From positions 1 to 64,000 of the forward strand of contig CAKPKU010000001.1 of the NCBI GenBank assembly GCA_934167365.1: 64,000 bases of DNA. Direction: 5' to 3'. Source of the DNA: an uncultured Clostridia bacterium (lineage in GTDB: Bacteria > Bacillota > Clostridia > TANB77 > CAG-508). Under the pieces are notes generated by a model. The model was not told the DNA's origin, made no database searches, and saw nothing but the letters and a program-made list of their open reading frames with translations. A program made the position numbers and the translations under genes. Positions 27,418 to 35,618 of the stretch are shown here, piece after piece (position 1 is the stretch's first letter; each line of letters begins with the position of its first letter).

Positions 27418-28095
27418 TTATTTAGTCAAACCATAGAACCATGGTCCTTGACCATCTTTACCAGATGTTGAACCTCCAGCCATATATGAATCTATAACCT
27501 TTGCAATATTTGTGTCTTCTTTAGGTGTATTTGATGTTTTAGTAAATTTATTATTTTCACTATCACTAAAACTTCCATCACTATTTAAGTTAAATTTAAA
27601 AACTTCATTACACAAACTTGCTGATGGATCATTTCCAACTAAAACAACACTATTCATAATAATTTGATTTTCGTTAATTGTATAATATCCTACATAGTGA
27701 GCATCTGTATCCCCACATTTATAATATGCAGAAAAAGTTCCTTCCTTACTTAGCACTATTGTATAATTCATATAAAACGGTTCTGAATTAGTTCCTTCAT
27801 TCATATTAATTTTTTGAGATTCATATGTTCCCTTTAAACTATCATATGTTTGAGTACCATTTTCTTTTGTTTTTTCATTTTTTAATTCATTTGAATTACT
27901 TTTATTTTCGTTTTCTTCATTTTTTGTTTCATTTGAATTATTATTTTCATTTTTTGATTCCATTGCAGCAACTTTATTTTCTAATTCATTTGTTCTACTT
28001 TTTTCTTTTTGAAGATTATCAAAAAGAAACCATCCTCCAACTCCTAATATAGCAATTATTAAAATAACTATTAAACATATAACTACCTTTTTCAT
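27418..28095 (-). CDS. Hypothetical membrane-anchored surface protein, 225 residues
   Basis: I do not recognise a family. Residues 3-27 form a membrane anchor (VVICLIVILIIAILGVGGWF). Residues 30-80 are a Glu/Asn/Lys-rich coiled coil or spacer with repeats such as SNETKNEENENKSN. The C-terminal 120 residues form a compact domain with aromatic residues (YYKCGDTDAHYVGYYTINE), probably beta-rich and outside the cell, with three cysteines. It ends in a Gly-rich segment (GGSTSGKDGQGPWFYG). AAAGGAGG precedes the ATG, and the gene has its own terminator. Confidence 0.7.
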   Translation of the reverse strand: MKKVVICLIVILIIAILGVGGWFLFDNLQKEKSRTNELENKVAAMESKNENNNSNETKNEENENKSNSNELKNEKTKENGTQTYDSLKGTYESQKINMNEGTNSEPFYMNYTIVLSKEGTFSAYYKCGDTDAHYVGYYTINENQIIMNSVVLVGNDPSASLCNEVFKFNLNSDGSFSDSENNKFTKTSNTPKEDTNIAKVIDSYMAGGSTSGKDGQGPWFYGLTK

Positions 28096-28278
28096 AAATT
28101 TTCCTCCTTTTAGCTTTTGTAAAAAAATATTTATTATGAATTCATTATAACAAAAACGAAAATTTTTTCAATATATTTTTTCAAAAATATTCCATCCTAA
28201 AATAAAAAGGTTTTACAAATTTTTATGAAAGGTTATATTTATTTTGTGTTGTCTATCTCTCACTATAGTGGATACTAT

Positions 28279-28367
28279 AAGTTATAATTGCCAAAGGAAA
28301 CGGCTCCGATTGACAATCATTTGTAGGTATGCCAAAGAAAGCCATCCCTATTGACAGATTATAACTT
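28279..28367. repeat. 27-nt repeat pair bracketed by a 10-bp inverted repeat, at the stop codon of the Rpn gene
   Basis: AAGTTATAAT (28279-28288) and its exact reverse complement ATTATAACTT (28358-28367) bracket two 27-nt direct repeats (28289-28315 and 28330-28356). Both units begin TGCCAAAG and end ATTGACA and match at 20 of 27 positions by my count. The inner copy of the inverted repeat overlaps the stop codon of the Rpn-type gene. This resembles an element end or a structured RNA in the 3' untranslated region. Confidence 0.7.
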
Positions 28368-29291
28368 TTCGATTTCTTCCTCAGTTAGACCTGTTAATTC
28401 AGATATCAAGTTGATATCCATTTTCTTTTCCAACATTTTTTTCACAAGTTCGTTTCTTTCCTCGGCTCGTCCTTTAGCATGTCCCTCGGCTAATCCCTCG
28501 GCTCTTCCCTTGGCTTTTCCTTCAGTTAATCCTTCTGCTCTTCCAGCCGCTAATCCTTTTTCCTTCATTTCGGACATTGCACTATTATAGTCATATCGTG
28601 CCCAGTCTTCGGCATCTGCTAATTGTTGTACTTCTTCATCTGCATTTAATAGTCGTAATTGTCTTACTGCTTCTTCTAATTCTGCCCTTGTTCTTGCCAT
28701 ATCCTGTACCTCCTTTCCGTATGGATTTATAAAAAATTCTAACCATGGGTCTATTTCTCCTGTTTTCTTTTTGTGTCTTTTGTATTTTTCTAGCTCTAAT
28801 ATATGTACTTCTGTATTTTTCGTTAGTATTTTTTCTTTGTGATTTTCTTCCCTATAATGCCATACTGTGTGATATTCTTGTATGTTTTCTAAATTTGGAA
28901 AATCTTCTTCCATTAGTACTACTAATACTGTTCTTTTTAGCTTTTTATAATCTTCTTTTACTTTAATATCTGCTACATATGTTTTTGATAGATATGCTAT
29001 AAATCTGTCTGGTAAATAATCATATGCTTTTCTTTGCATTTCTACTATGTACTTTTGAAGATATTTATCTTTTGCAATTAAATCAGCTACCATTTGCTTA
29101 TCTTTTGGTTTTTCTTTTAGTAATTCTAATTTGAAGTTTGTTGATATTTCTTCAATTTCTTCTCCTGTTATGTGCTTTAAAAAGCTTTTTGTTATTCTTT
29201 CGTTTCCTGGATTTCCTAATAAACATTTGAATATTACATCATTTGTTGGTAGGTATTTGGGGTTGTGAGTGTTTGTTAAACTTTTTGTCAT
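28359..29291 (-). CDS. Rpn family recombination-promoting nuclease / PD-(D/E)XK nuclease family transposase
   Basis: A 310-residue protein. The N-terminus (PTNDVIFKCLLGNPGNERITKSFLKHI) and the segment DKYLQKYIVEMQRKAYDYLPDR, with the E-x-Q of the PD-(D/E)XK nuclease core, match the Rpn/COG5464 group once annotated as transposases. These proteins cut DNA and promote RecA-independent recombination. Residues 225-285 are a Gly/Ala/Glu-rich low-complexity helix (GRAEGLTEGKAKGRAEGLAE) seen in many relatives, ending in a small LTGLTEEEIEKL domain. It is an isolated gene flanked by long non-coding DNA and the repeat pair at its stop codon, which fits a mobile origin. Confidence 0.85.
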   Translation of the reverse strand: MTKSLTNTHNPKYLPTNDVIFKCLLGNPGNERITKSFLKHITGEEIEEISTNFKLELLKEKPKDKQMVADLIAKDKYLQKYIVEMQRKAYDYLPDRFIAYLSKTYVADIKVKEDYKKLKRTVLVVLMEEDFPNLENIQEYHTVWHYREENHKEKILTKNTEVHILELEKYKRHKKKTGEIDPWLEFFINPYGKEVQDMARTRAELEEAVRQLRLLNADEEVQQLADAEDWARYDYNSAMSEMKEKGLAAGRAEGLTEGKAKGRAEGLAEGHAKGRAEERNELVKKMLEKKMDINLISELTGLTEEEIEKL

Positions 29292-29906
29292 AGTTTTTCC
29301 TTTCTTTTATTTTAACATATTAGTTAAATTTTATGCAATAATTTAAGTGTTTTTTACTTATGTTGTTTGGAATTTGATTTAGACTTATGGAAAATTTTAA
29401 CTGTAGTATTGAATTTGCTTTTTTTGTGAATTTTTTGATTTAAATCATTTTGAATATAAAATTATTAGAAATTTATTAAAATATTTTATGAATTTATAAA
29501 AATTTTGTGAAAATTACAAATTTGTAGTGAGAATATAATTTTTTATATCTTATTTTAATTTCTTAATATTTGTAGCTCAAGTTTGCTTAAACTATTGCAT
29601 TACTTATGCTTTGGGAGATATTTTAGAATTTAAATTTTTGAATAAAATTTATGAGCTTTAAATCTGTTCTGAACTAAATAAAAAAATATTTTGCATTAAG
29701 CTTTTAACTTGTATGTATTTTATAATGATTTCATTTATTTGGCAAGGAAAATCGTAAGACAAAATTCGATTTTTTCTGTAGATTGTTGTAACTCATAATT
29801 TTTATTGAAATTGTCTTGATATTATTATATTTTAACTATAATTTAAATATTTTGTCAAAAAACAAGCAAAGAATATCTTAATTTTCTCTGCCTGTTTTCA
29901 TATTAA
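29292..29906. other. Non-coding region of 615 bp, very AT-rich
   Basis: Between the Rpn-type gene and rfbB I find no frame with plausible coding character. It contains the leader of the Rpn gene (GAAAGGAAAAACT before the ATG), a hairpin at about 29742-29777 (AAAAATCG / CGATTTTT type) and, at the left end of rfbB, the rfbB terminator. The remainder is unexplained. Confidence 0.55.
29859..29898 (-). terminator. Terminator after rfbB
   Basis: AAAACAGGCAGAGAA and TTCTTTGCTTGTTTT (minus-strand order) form a 15-bp stem with G-U pairs and a 10-nt loop, followed by a T-rich end. It lies 8 nt past the stop codon. Confidence 0.8.
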
Positions 29907-30872
29907 TTATTTTAACCATTCAGGATTTTCTAAATACCAGTCTATGGTTTTTATAATTCCATCTTCAAATTTTGTTTTTGGTTCCCATCCTAGCTCGTTT
30001 TTTATTTTTGTTGGGTCTATTGCATATCTGTAATCGTGTCCTTTTCTATCTTCTACATGCTCTATTAATGATTCTGGTTTGTTTAAATGTTTTAGTATTA
30101 ATTTAACAATTTCAATATTTCTTTTTTCATTGTGACCACCTATATTGTATCTTTCTCCTGCTTTTCCATTATGTAATATTAAGTCTATTGCTTCGCAGTG
30201 ATCTTCTACATATAGCCAATCTCTTATGTTTAAACCTTCTCCATATACTGGTAGTTTTTCATCTTTTAAAGCTAATTTTATCATATGAGGAATTAGTTTT
30301 TCATTGTTTTGATATGGACCATAGTTGTTTGAACAATTTGTGACACTTACATTCATTTTAAATGTTTCGTGATATGCAAATGCTATTAAATCAGAGCTTG
30401 CTTTTGATGCTGAATATGGACTATTTGGTTTTATTGGAGATGTTTCTGTAAAATATCCCTCTTCACCTAAAGTTCCATATACTTCATCTGTTGATATATG
30501 TACAAATTTATTTTGGCTACCTTCTCCCCATACTCTTTTGGCTACTTCTAATAATGTGTGTGTTCCTAATACATTAGTTTGTGTAAATACAAATGGTGTT
30601 TTTATACTATTATCAACATGTGATTCTGCTGCGAAGTGTACAACAGCATCGATATTATATTTTTCAAAAGTTTCTAAAACTTTGTCTAAATCATAAATAT
30701 CGCCTTTTACAAATATAATTTTATCTTTTATTTTTTTAAAATTATCCATATTTCCGGCATAAGTTAATTTGTCAAATACTATAATATTATAATCTGGATG
30801 TTTGTTTACCACAAATTCTGCAAAGTTACTTCCTATGAATCCAGCGGCACCTGTTACTAATATATTTTTCAT
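29907..30872 (-). CDS. rfbB: dTDP-glucose 4,6-dehydratase
   Basis: A 321-residue extended short-chain dehydrogenase. It converts dTDP-glucose to dTDP-4-keto-6-deoxyglucose, the entry step to dTDP-rhamnose and related sugars. Motifs: VTGAAGFIGSNF (NAD), HFAAESHVDNSI, HISTDEVYGTL (catalytic Thr-Asp-Glu), YSASKASSDL (YxxxK), NCSNNYGPYQ and IRDWLYVEDHC. The partner genes rfbA, rfbC and rfbD are not in the window, so the final sugar is unknown. AGGAGAAAAA precedes the ATG. It lies 54 bp downstream of the GH25 gene on the same strand. Confidence 0.95.
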   Translation of the reverse strand: MKNILVTGAAGFIGSNFAEFVVNKHPDYNIIVFDKLTYAGNMDNFKKIKDKIIFVKGDIYDLDKVLETFEKYNIDAVVHFAAESHVDNSIKTPFVFTQTNVLGTHTLLEVAKRVWGEGSQNKFVHISTDEVYGTLGEEGYFTETSPIKPNSPYSASKASSDLIAFAYHETFKMNVSVTNCSNNYGPYQNNEKLIPHMIKLALKDEKLPVYGEGLNIRDWLYVEDHCEAIDLILHNGKAGERYNIGGHNEKRNIEIVKLILKHLNKPESLIEHVEDRKGHDYRYAIDPTKIKNELGWEPKTKFEDGIIKTIDWYLENPEWLK

Positions 30873-30926
30873 TTTTTCTCCTATTCTATTAACTATTACA
30901 TACTTAAACCTAAATAAACAATTTTA

Positions 30927-33900
30927 TTAAAATATTATATTTAAGTCCACATTTCCGCTTATACCTGATATATTACCTTTACTTGTATATTGCCATATAT
31001 CATATTTTCCATTATAATCAGTTTTATTTTCTGGAGATCCAGTATAATGCGCTAGCCAAATTTTATATCCAGATAATTTTTTCATATCTAGATTAAAATG
31101 GAACCAATATTTGCTTGCATAAATCATTCCAGTATAACCTCTCTCTTCTACTCTTTTACAAAAAGCATCGCATATTCTTGTTCTTTCCTCTACCGAAAGT
31201 TTATCTGCTCTACCTATTTTAGCTGTGGTCGACTCTTCAGAATCAATTACTACTGGATATGTGATATTGTATTGTTTTATAGCATCAATTATAAAATCCG
31301 CTTCTTCTCTTGCTTCTGCTTCATTAATTGCTTGTGTATAAAAATAAACTCCACATTTAATACCATTTTTTAATGCATTTTCTAAATTATATTTATAATT
31401 ACTATCATACACAATTCTTCCTGTTCCCCATCCTCTATATCCTACTCGTATCATTGCAAAATCAACGCCTGATTCTTTTACAGCTTTCCAATCTATATTT
31501 CCTTGATATACTGAAACATCTATTCCATTTAGCTCTGTGACTTTTTCAAATGTAAACTCTTGGTTTTCCTTTCCTGACTTTCCATATGTTAGTACTCTTG
31601 TACCATTTTGAATCTCATTTTTTTCTACTGTTAAATATAAACCTGTTCCTTTTGAAATTATATTAAATTTTCCATTTTCAGTTTCTCTAATTATCCATTT
31701 TTGTGCATCTGTATTATTCCAATTATATTGTTGTATTCTATTTCCATTCTGCATTACCCCATTTACAACATCTAATACCTTATTAGATTTTTTTACTGTT
31801 ATTGAATATAAGCCATCCCCTATATATCTTATATAAAATCGTTGTTGTGCTACATCTGCATCTTCCCAAATTTGAAGTTTTGCCCCTGAATCCATACTAC
31901 CTGAAGTAATATCAAAAATCATATTTTTATTTATAGATGTACGAATTTCATAAGTTCCATCTTCTATTGTTCTATTACCACTTTCCTGATTTATTTTTTC
32001 TAATTTGAATTTCTGTGACATACCATCATTTTCTTTATACATTAAAAGCTCTGTTCCACATTGTGCCTCGGTATCCGGTATAGTTATATATAGTCCATTA
32101 CATTTTGATATTATGCTATATGTATTATCTTCATTCTTTTTTATAATCCACTTCTGTGCATCTGTATCATTATTATCATATTGTTGTATTTTTGTTTTTT
32201 CCTTTAGCCCTCCTCCTTCAACATCTAATACCTTGCTTGAATTTCTTGCTGTAATCTTATAAAATCCATCTCCCATATACTTAATTAAATAACGCTGTTG
32301 CTTTACATTGCAGTCATCCCATATCTGCAATTTTGCTTGTGAATTGTTACTTCCTCCTTTAATATCAAAAACTTTATTTTCGTCTTGTGCTATTCTTATT
32401 TTATATTCTCCATCCTCTATTATCTTTTCACCATTTACTTTTACTACTTTATCAAAGATAAACTTTTGATTATAATCCTCATCTTTATGCCCATACATTA
32501 ATACTTTATTTCCGCATTCTATATTCTTATTATTAATAGTTAAATATAAATCATTACGTTTTGATATTATAAAAAATGTTCCATCTTGATTTTCCCTGAT
32601 AATCCATCTTTGTGCATCTGTATCATTATTATCATATTGCTGAACTTTATTTCCATCATCTAGTCCACCGCCTTCAACATCTAATACTTTACCTGATTTT
32701 TTCACACTAATTTTATAATATCCATTCCCCATATAATTTACTATATACCTCTGTTGCAAAACGTCACAGTCATCCCATATCTGCAATTTTGCTTGTGATT
32801 GATCACTTCCACCTTCTATGTCAAAGACTTTTGAATTATCCGAAGCTAATCTAATTTCATATTCACCATCTTCTATTGTTTTTGTTCCTTTTTCCTTTTT
32901 TATTTCTTGAAATATAAATTCTTGATTTTCATTCTCATTCTTTCCATACGTTAATACCTTTGTTCCATTTTTCACTTCATTATTTTCTATCGTTAAATAT
33001 AAACCTGTTCCTTTTGAAATTATATTAAACCTACCATTTTCAGTTTCTTTAATTATCCACTTTTGTGCATCTGTATTATTCCAATCATATTGTTGTATTC
33101 TATTTCCATTCTCCATTATTCCATTTACAACATCTAATGCTTTATTAGATTTCTTTACAGCTATTGAATATAACCCATTACCAATATATTTTATATTAAA
33201 TCGTTGTTGTGATACATCTGCATCTTCCCAAATTTGAAGTTTCGCTCCGGACTCTGTGCTGCCTGCAACAATATCAAAAATCATATTATTATTTAAGGCT
33301 GTCCTAATTTCATATGTTCCATCTTCTATTGTTTTATGTCCAATTTCCTGTTCTATTTTATCAAACTTAAATTTTTGTGATATATCACCTTTTTCTTTAT
33401 ACATTAAAAGCTCTGTTCCACATTCTACATTAGAATTTGGTATAGTTATGTATAATCCATTAAGTTTTGAGATTATACTATATGTATTATCCTTATTCTT
33501 TTTTATTATCCATTTTTGTGCATCTGTTCCATTATCATCATATTGTTGTATTCTTGCTCCTTCTTTTACGCTTCCATTTTCTACATCTAATACTTTATTT
33601 GAATTTCTTGCTGTAATTCTATAAAATCCATTTCCTAAATATTTAACAAAATATCGCTGTTGTTTTACATTACAATCATTCCATATTTGTAATTTTGCTT
33701 TAGAATCATTACTTCCAGCTTGTATATCAAAAATTTTCTCTTCATCTTGCACTGCTCTTATCTTATATTCACCATCTTCTATTGTCTTTTCATTTTCTTC
33801 CAAATTTATATATAATTGTTCTTCATTTGATATCTTACTTTGTACACGCTCATTATCTACTATATCAACTTTTTTTGTTTCATTATTCTCCTGTATTCTT

Positions 33901-34064
33901 GAGATGCTCTCATCTTCAGATTTTCCCATATCTTTATTCTCATCATCTATTACAACCTCTTCTTCATTCGCAATTTCATTCTGTTTCGTAATTTCTACTG
34001 CTAATGAAATATTAAAAAATAGTACTGTCAAAACTAATAATATACTAATAATCTTCTTTTTCAT
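30927..34064 (-). CDS. Secreted GH25 lysozyme with five ricin-type lectin modules
   Basis: A 1045-residue secreted protein. Residues 1-22 are a signal peptide; 23-93 an acidic spacer. Five ricin-B-like modules of about 150 residues follow at 94-244, 245-395, 396-547, 548-698 and 699-847. Each starts IEDG(E/T)Y(K/E)IR and holds a KLQIW segment, QQYD/N and a DAQ(K/R)WII motif. Module 4 resembles module 1 and module 5 resembles module 2, giving an A-B-C-A-B order. Residues 848-1045 are a GH25 muramidase (IDVSVYQGNIDW; catalytic Asp and Glu in VVIDSEES; IWQYTSKG). It should bind sugar chains and cut peptidoglycan between MurNAc and GlcNAc. GGAGGAG precedes the ATG. Confidence 0.95.
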   Translation of the reverse strand: MKKKIISILLVLTVLFFNISLAVEITKQNEIANEEEVVIDDENKDMGKSEDESISRIQENNETKKVDIVDNERVQSKISNEEQLYINLEENEKTIEDGEYKIRAVQDEEKIFDIQAGSNDSKAKLQIWNDCNVKQQRYFVKYLGNGFYRITARNSNKVLDVENGSVKEGARIQQYDDNGTDAQKWIIKKNKDNTYSIISKLNGLYITIPNSNVECGTELLMYKEKGDISQKFKFDKIEQEIGHKTIEDGTYEIRTALNNNMIFDIVAGSTESGAKLQIWEDADVSQQRFNIKYIGNGLYSIAVKKSNKALDVVNGIMENGNRIQQYDWNNTDAQKWIIKETENGRFNIISKGTGLYLTIENNEVKNGTKVLTYGKNENENQEFIFQEIKKEKGTKTIEDGEYEIRLASDNSKVFDIEGGSDQSQAKLQIWDDCDVLQQRYIVNYMGNGYYKISVKKSGKVLDVEGGGLDDGNKVQQYDNNDTDAQRWIIRENQDGTFFIISKRNDLYLTINNKNIECGNKVLMYGHKDEDYNQKFIFDKVVKVNGEKIIEDGEYKIRIAQDENKVFDIKGGSNNSQAKLQIWDDCNVKQQRYLIKYMGDGFYKITARNSSKVLDVEGGGLKEKTKIQQYDNNDTDAQKWIIKKNEDNTYSIISKCNGLYITIPDTEAQCGTELLMYKENDGMSQKFKLEKINQESGNRTIEDGTYEIRTSINKNMIFDITSGSMDSGAKLQIWEDADVAQQRFYIRYIGDGLYSITVKKSNKVLDVVNGVMQNGNRIQQYNWNNTDAQKWIIRETENGKFNIISKGTGLYLTVEKNEIQNGTRVLTYGKSGKENQEFTFEKVTELNGIDVSVYQGNIDWKAVKESGVDFAMIRVGYRGWGTGRIVYDSNYKYNLENALKNGIKCGVYFYTQAINEAEAREEADFIIDAIKQYNITYPVVIDSEESTTAKIGRADKLSVEERTRICDAFCKRVEERGYTGMIYASKYWFHFNLDMKKLSGYKIWLAHYTGSPENKTDYNGKYDIWQYTSKGNISGISGNVDLNIIF

Positions 34065-34175
34065 AAAAAAACTCCTCCATTCCTTTCATTTATTATTATA
34101 ACTTAACTATATAATAAAATTCAACATAAATCATCGCAAAGTTTATATCAATATTTTCCATTTATTCTTCACAAA

Positions 34176-34231
34176 AAATGTTACAATTATGACAATAAAA
34201 TTTATATTTATTGTCACAGATTGTAACATTT
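34176..34231 (-). terminator. Long hairpin terminator after the gtrA-type gene
   Basis: Two stacked stems (AAATGTTACAAT / ATTGTAACATTT and GACAATAAA / TTTATTGTC) are separated by a small internal loop. On the minus strand the structure runs into a T6 run. It lies 12 nt past the stop codon at 34244. Confidence 0.8.
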
Positions 34232-34243
34232 CGTAAAATATTT

Positions 34244-34708
34244 CTATTCATTTATTGATAAATTTGTTTTATCAATATTCTCTCTTTTTTTAAAAACAAA
34301 TAATTTGCTGAAAACATAATTTAATACTAAAATTATCAATTGTACTAATATTTTAGCTATTTTATCATTTATACTTATTATACTAACAAATAAAAACATA
34401 AATAGCATATCTATCAATAAAGTACTAATCCTAGCCATATAGAATTTAGAAGCCTCTTTTAGTACCTTCTTTTCTTTACTTTCAAAAACAAATATTTTAT
34501 TCGTTATATAAGCAAATGTAACAGAGCAAATCCACGAAACCACGTTAGCAATTTGTAATTGAAATCCATCTTTTGGATCTAAAATCGTTAACACTAATGC
34601 ATAATAAGATCCTAAACTAATAACAGTTGTAAAGCCACCTACTATCAGATAATTAACTATCTCTTTATATTTTTTATATTTCCCTTTAATAATATTTATC
34701 AAATTCAT
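34244..34708 (-). CDS. GtrA family membrane protein
   Basis: A 154-residue protein with four membrane segments, the GtrA/GtcA pattern (VNYLIVGGFTTVISLGSYY near the start; SWICSVTFAYITNKIFVF in the middle; a KLFVFKK end). Such proteins are thought to flip polyprenyl-phosphate-linked sugars to the outer side of the membrane. It starts 1 bp after the GT2 gene and forms the last step of the yfhO-GT2-gtrA unit, which ends in a strong terminator. Confidence 0.9.
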   Translation of the reverse strand: MNLINIIKGKYKKYKEIVNYLIVGGFTTVISLGSYYALVLTILDPKDGFQLQIANVVSWICSVTFAYITNKIFVFESKEKKVLKEASKFYMARISTLLIDMLFMFLFVSIISINDKIAKILVQLIILVLNYVFSKLFVFKKRENIDKTNLSINE

Positions 34709-34709
34709 T

Positions 34710-35618
34710 TTACTTTTCCTTTTCTATATATATTGGTCTATTTTTTACCTCAGTAAATATTTTTCCTATATAAAAATTTGTAATTCCAAACAACATATTT
34801 TCAATGGAAATAATTAATAATACGGTTGTAGTTATTTTCCAATATAATTCTCCATTATTAATTATAACCATTATTAACATTACTATTGATACTATAAACA
34901 TAAATATACCAACTTTTAATTGAAGATATAATGGATTAAGCGAAAAATCTGCAATTCCATTGATAGCATACTTTAATAGTTTTTTTAAATTCCATTTTGT
35001 ATTTCCAAATTCCCTTTCTTTTACATCATATGGAATATAATAAATATTAAATCCTACATATGAGAATATTCCTTTAGAAAATCTACTTTTTTCTCCTAAC
35101 ATCAAAATAGCATTGATTACACTCTTTCTAAACATTCTAAAATCACTAGCAGCACTTTTCATATCTAAACCAGTTTCCTTTGACATAATATCATAAAACT
35201 TATTTTTAAAAATCGTTAATATTTTTCCTTCTTTTCTTTTACTTTGATAAGCAGCGACCTCATCATATTTACTATTATCATCTAATATTTCTTTCATCTT
35301 TATAATATAACTTGGATCTTGTTGTAAATCCGCATCTATTATTACTATATATTCTCCATCACATTTTTTTAAACCTGCATACATTGCTGCTTCTTTTCCA
35401 AAATTTCGTGAAAAATTAATTATTTTAATATTACTACTTACATTTTTCTGCATTTCATTTAAAGTATTATCTTTACTACCATCATTAACAAATATTATTT
35501 CATAATTTAATATTTTATTTTCAAAACTTTTTTCTACACATTTTATAAACTTTTCAATATTTTTCTCTTCATTATAACATGGAACCACTAAACTTACTTT
35601 AATATCTTCTTTATTCAA
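34710..35618 (-). CDS. GtrB/CsbB-type polyprenyl-phosphate glycosyltransferase
   Basis: A 302-residue GT2 enzyme with the same plan as the one at 24912: VSLVVPCYNEEKNIE at the N-terminus, FVNDGSKDNT, FSRNFGKEAAMYAGL, DADLQQDP, two C-terminal membrane segments and a GKIFTEVKNRPIYI end. It probably transfers a sugar from a nucleotide donor to undecaprenyl phosphate on the cytoplasmic side. It starts at TTG, 8 nt after GAGGGG, and overlaps the yfhO stop by 8 bp, so the two are translationally coupled. Confidence 0.92.
   Translation of the reverse strand: MNKEDIKVSLVVPCYNEEKNIEKFIKCVEKSFENKILNYEIIFVNDGSKDNTLNEMQKNVSSNIKIINFSRNFGKEAAMYAGLKKCDGEYIVIIDADLQQDPSYIIKMKEILDDNSKYDEVAAYQSKRKEGKILTIFKNKFYDIMSKETGLDMKSAASDFRMFRKSVINAILMLGEKSRFSKGIFSYVGFNIYYIPYDVKEREFGNTKWNLKKLLKYAINGIADFSLNPLYLQLKVGIFMFIVSIVMLIMVIINNGELYWKITTTVLLIISIENMLFGITNFYIGKIFTEVKNRPIYIEKEK

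Noticed and set aside
29292..29906. Hidden gene or RNA in the 615-bp spacer before rfbB
   Set aside because: All frames are broken by frequent stops with no protein-like fragments, and the only structures seen are terminator-like hairpins.
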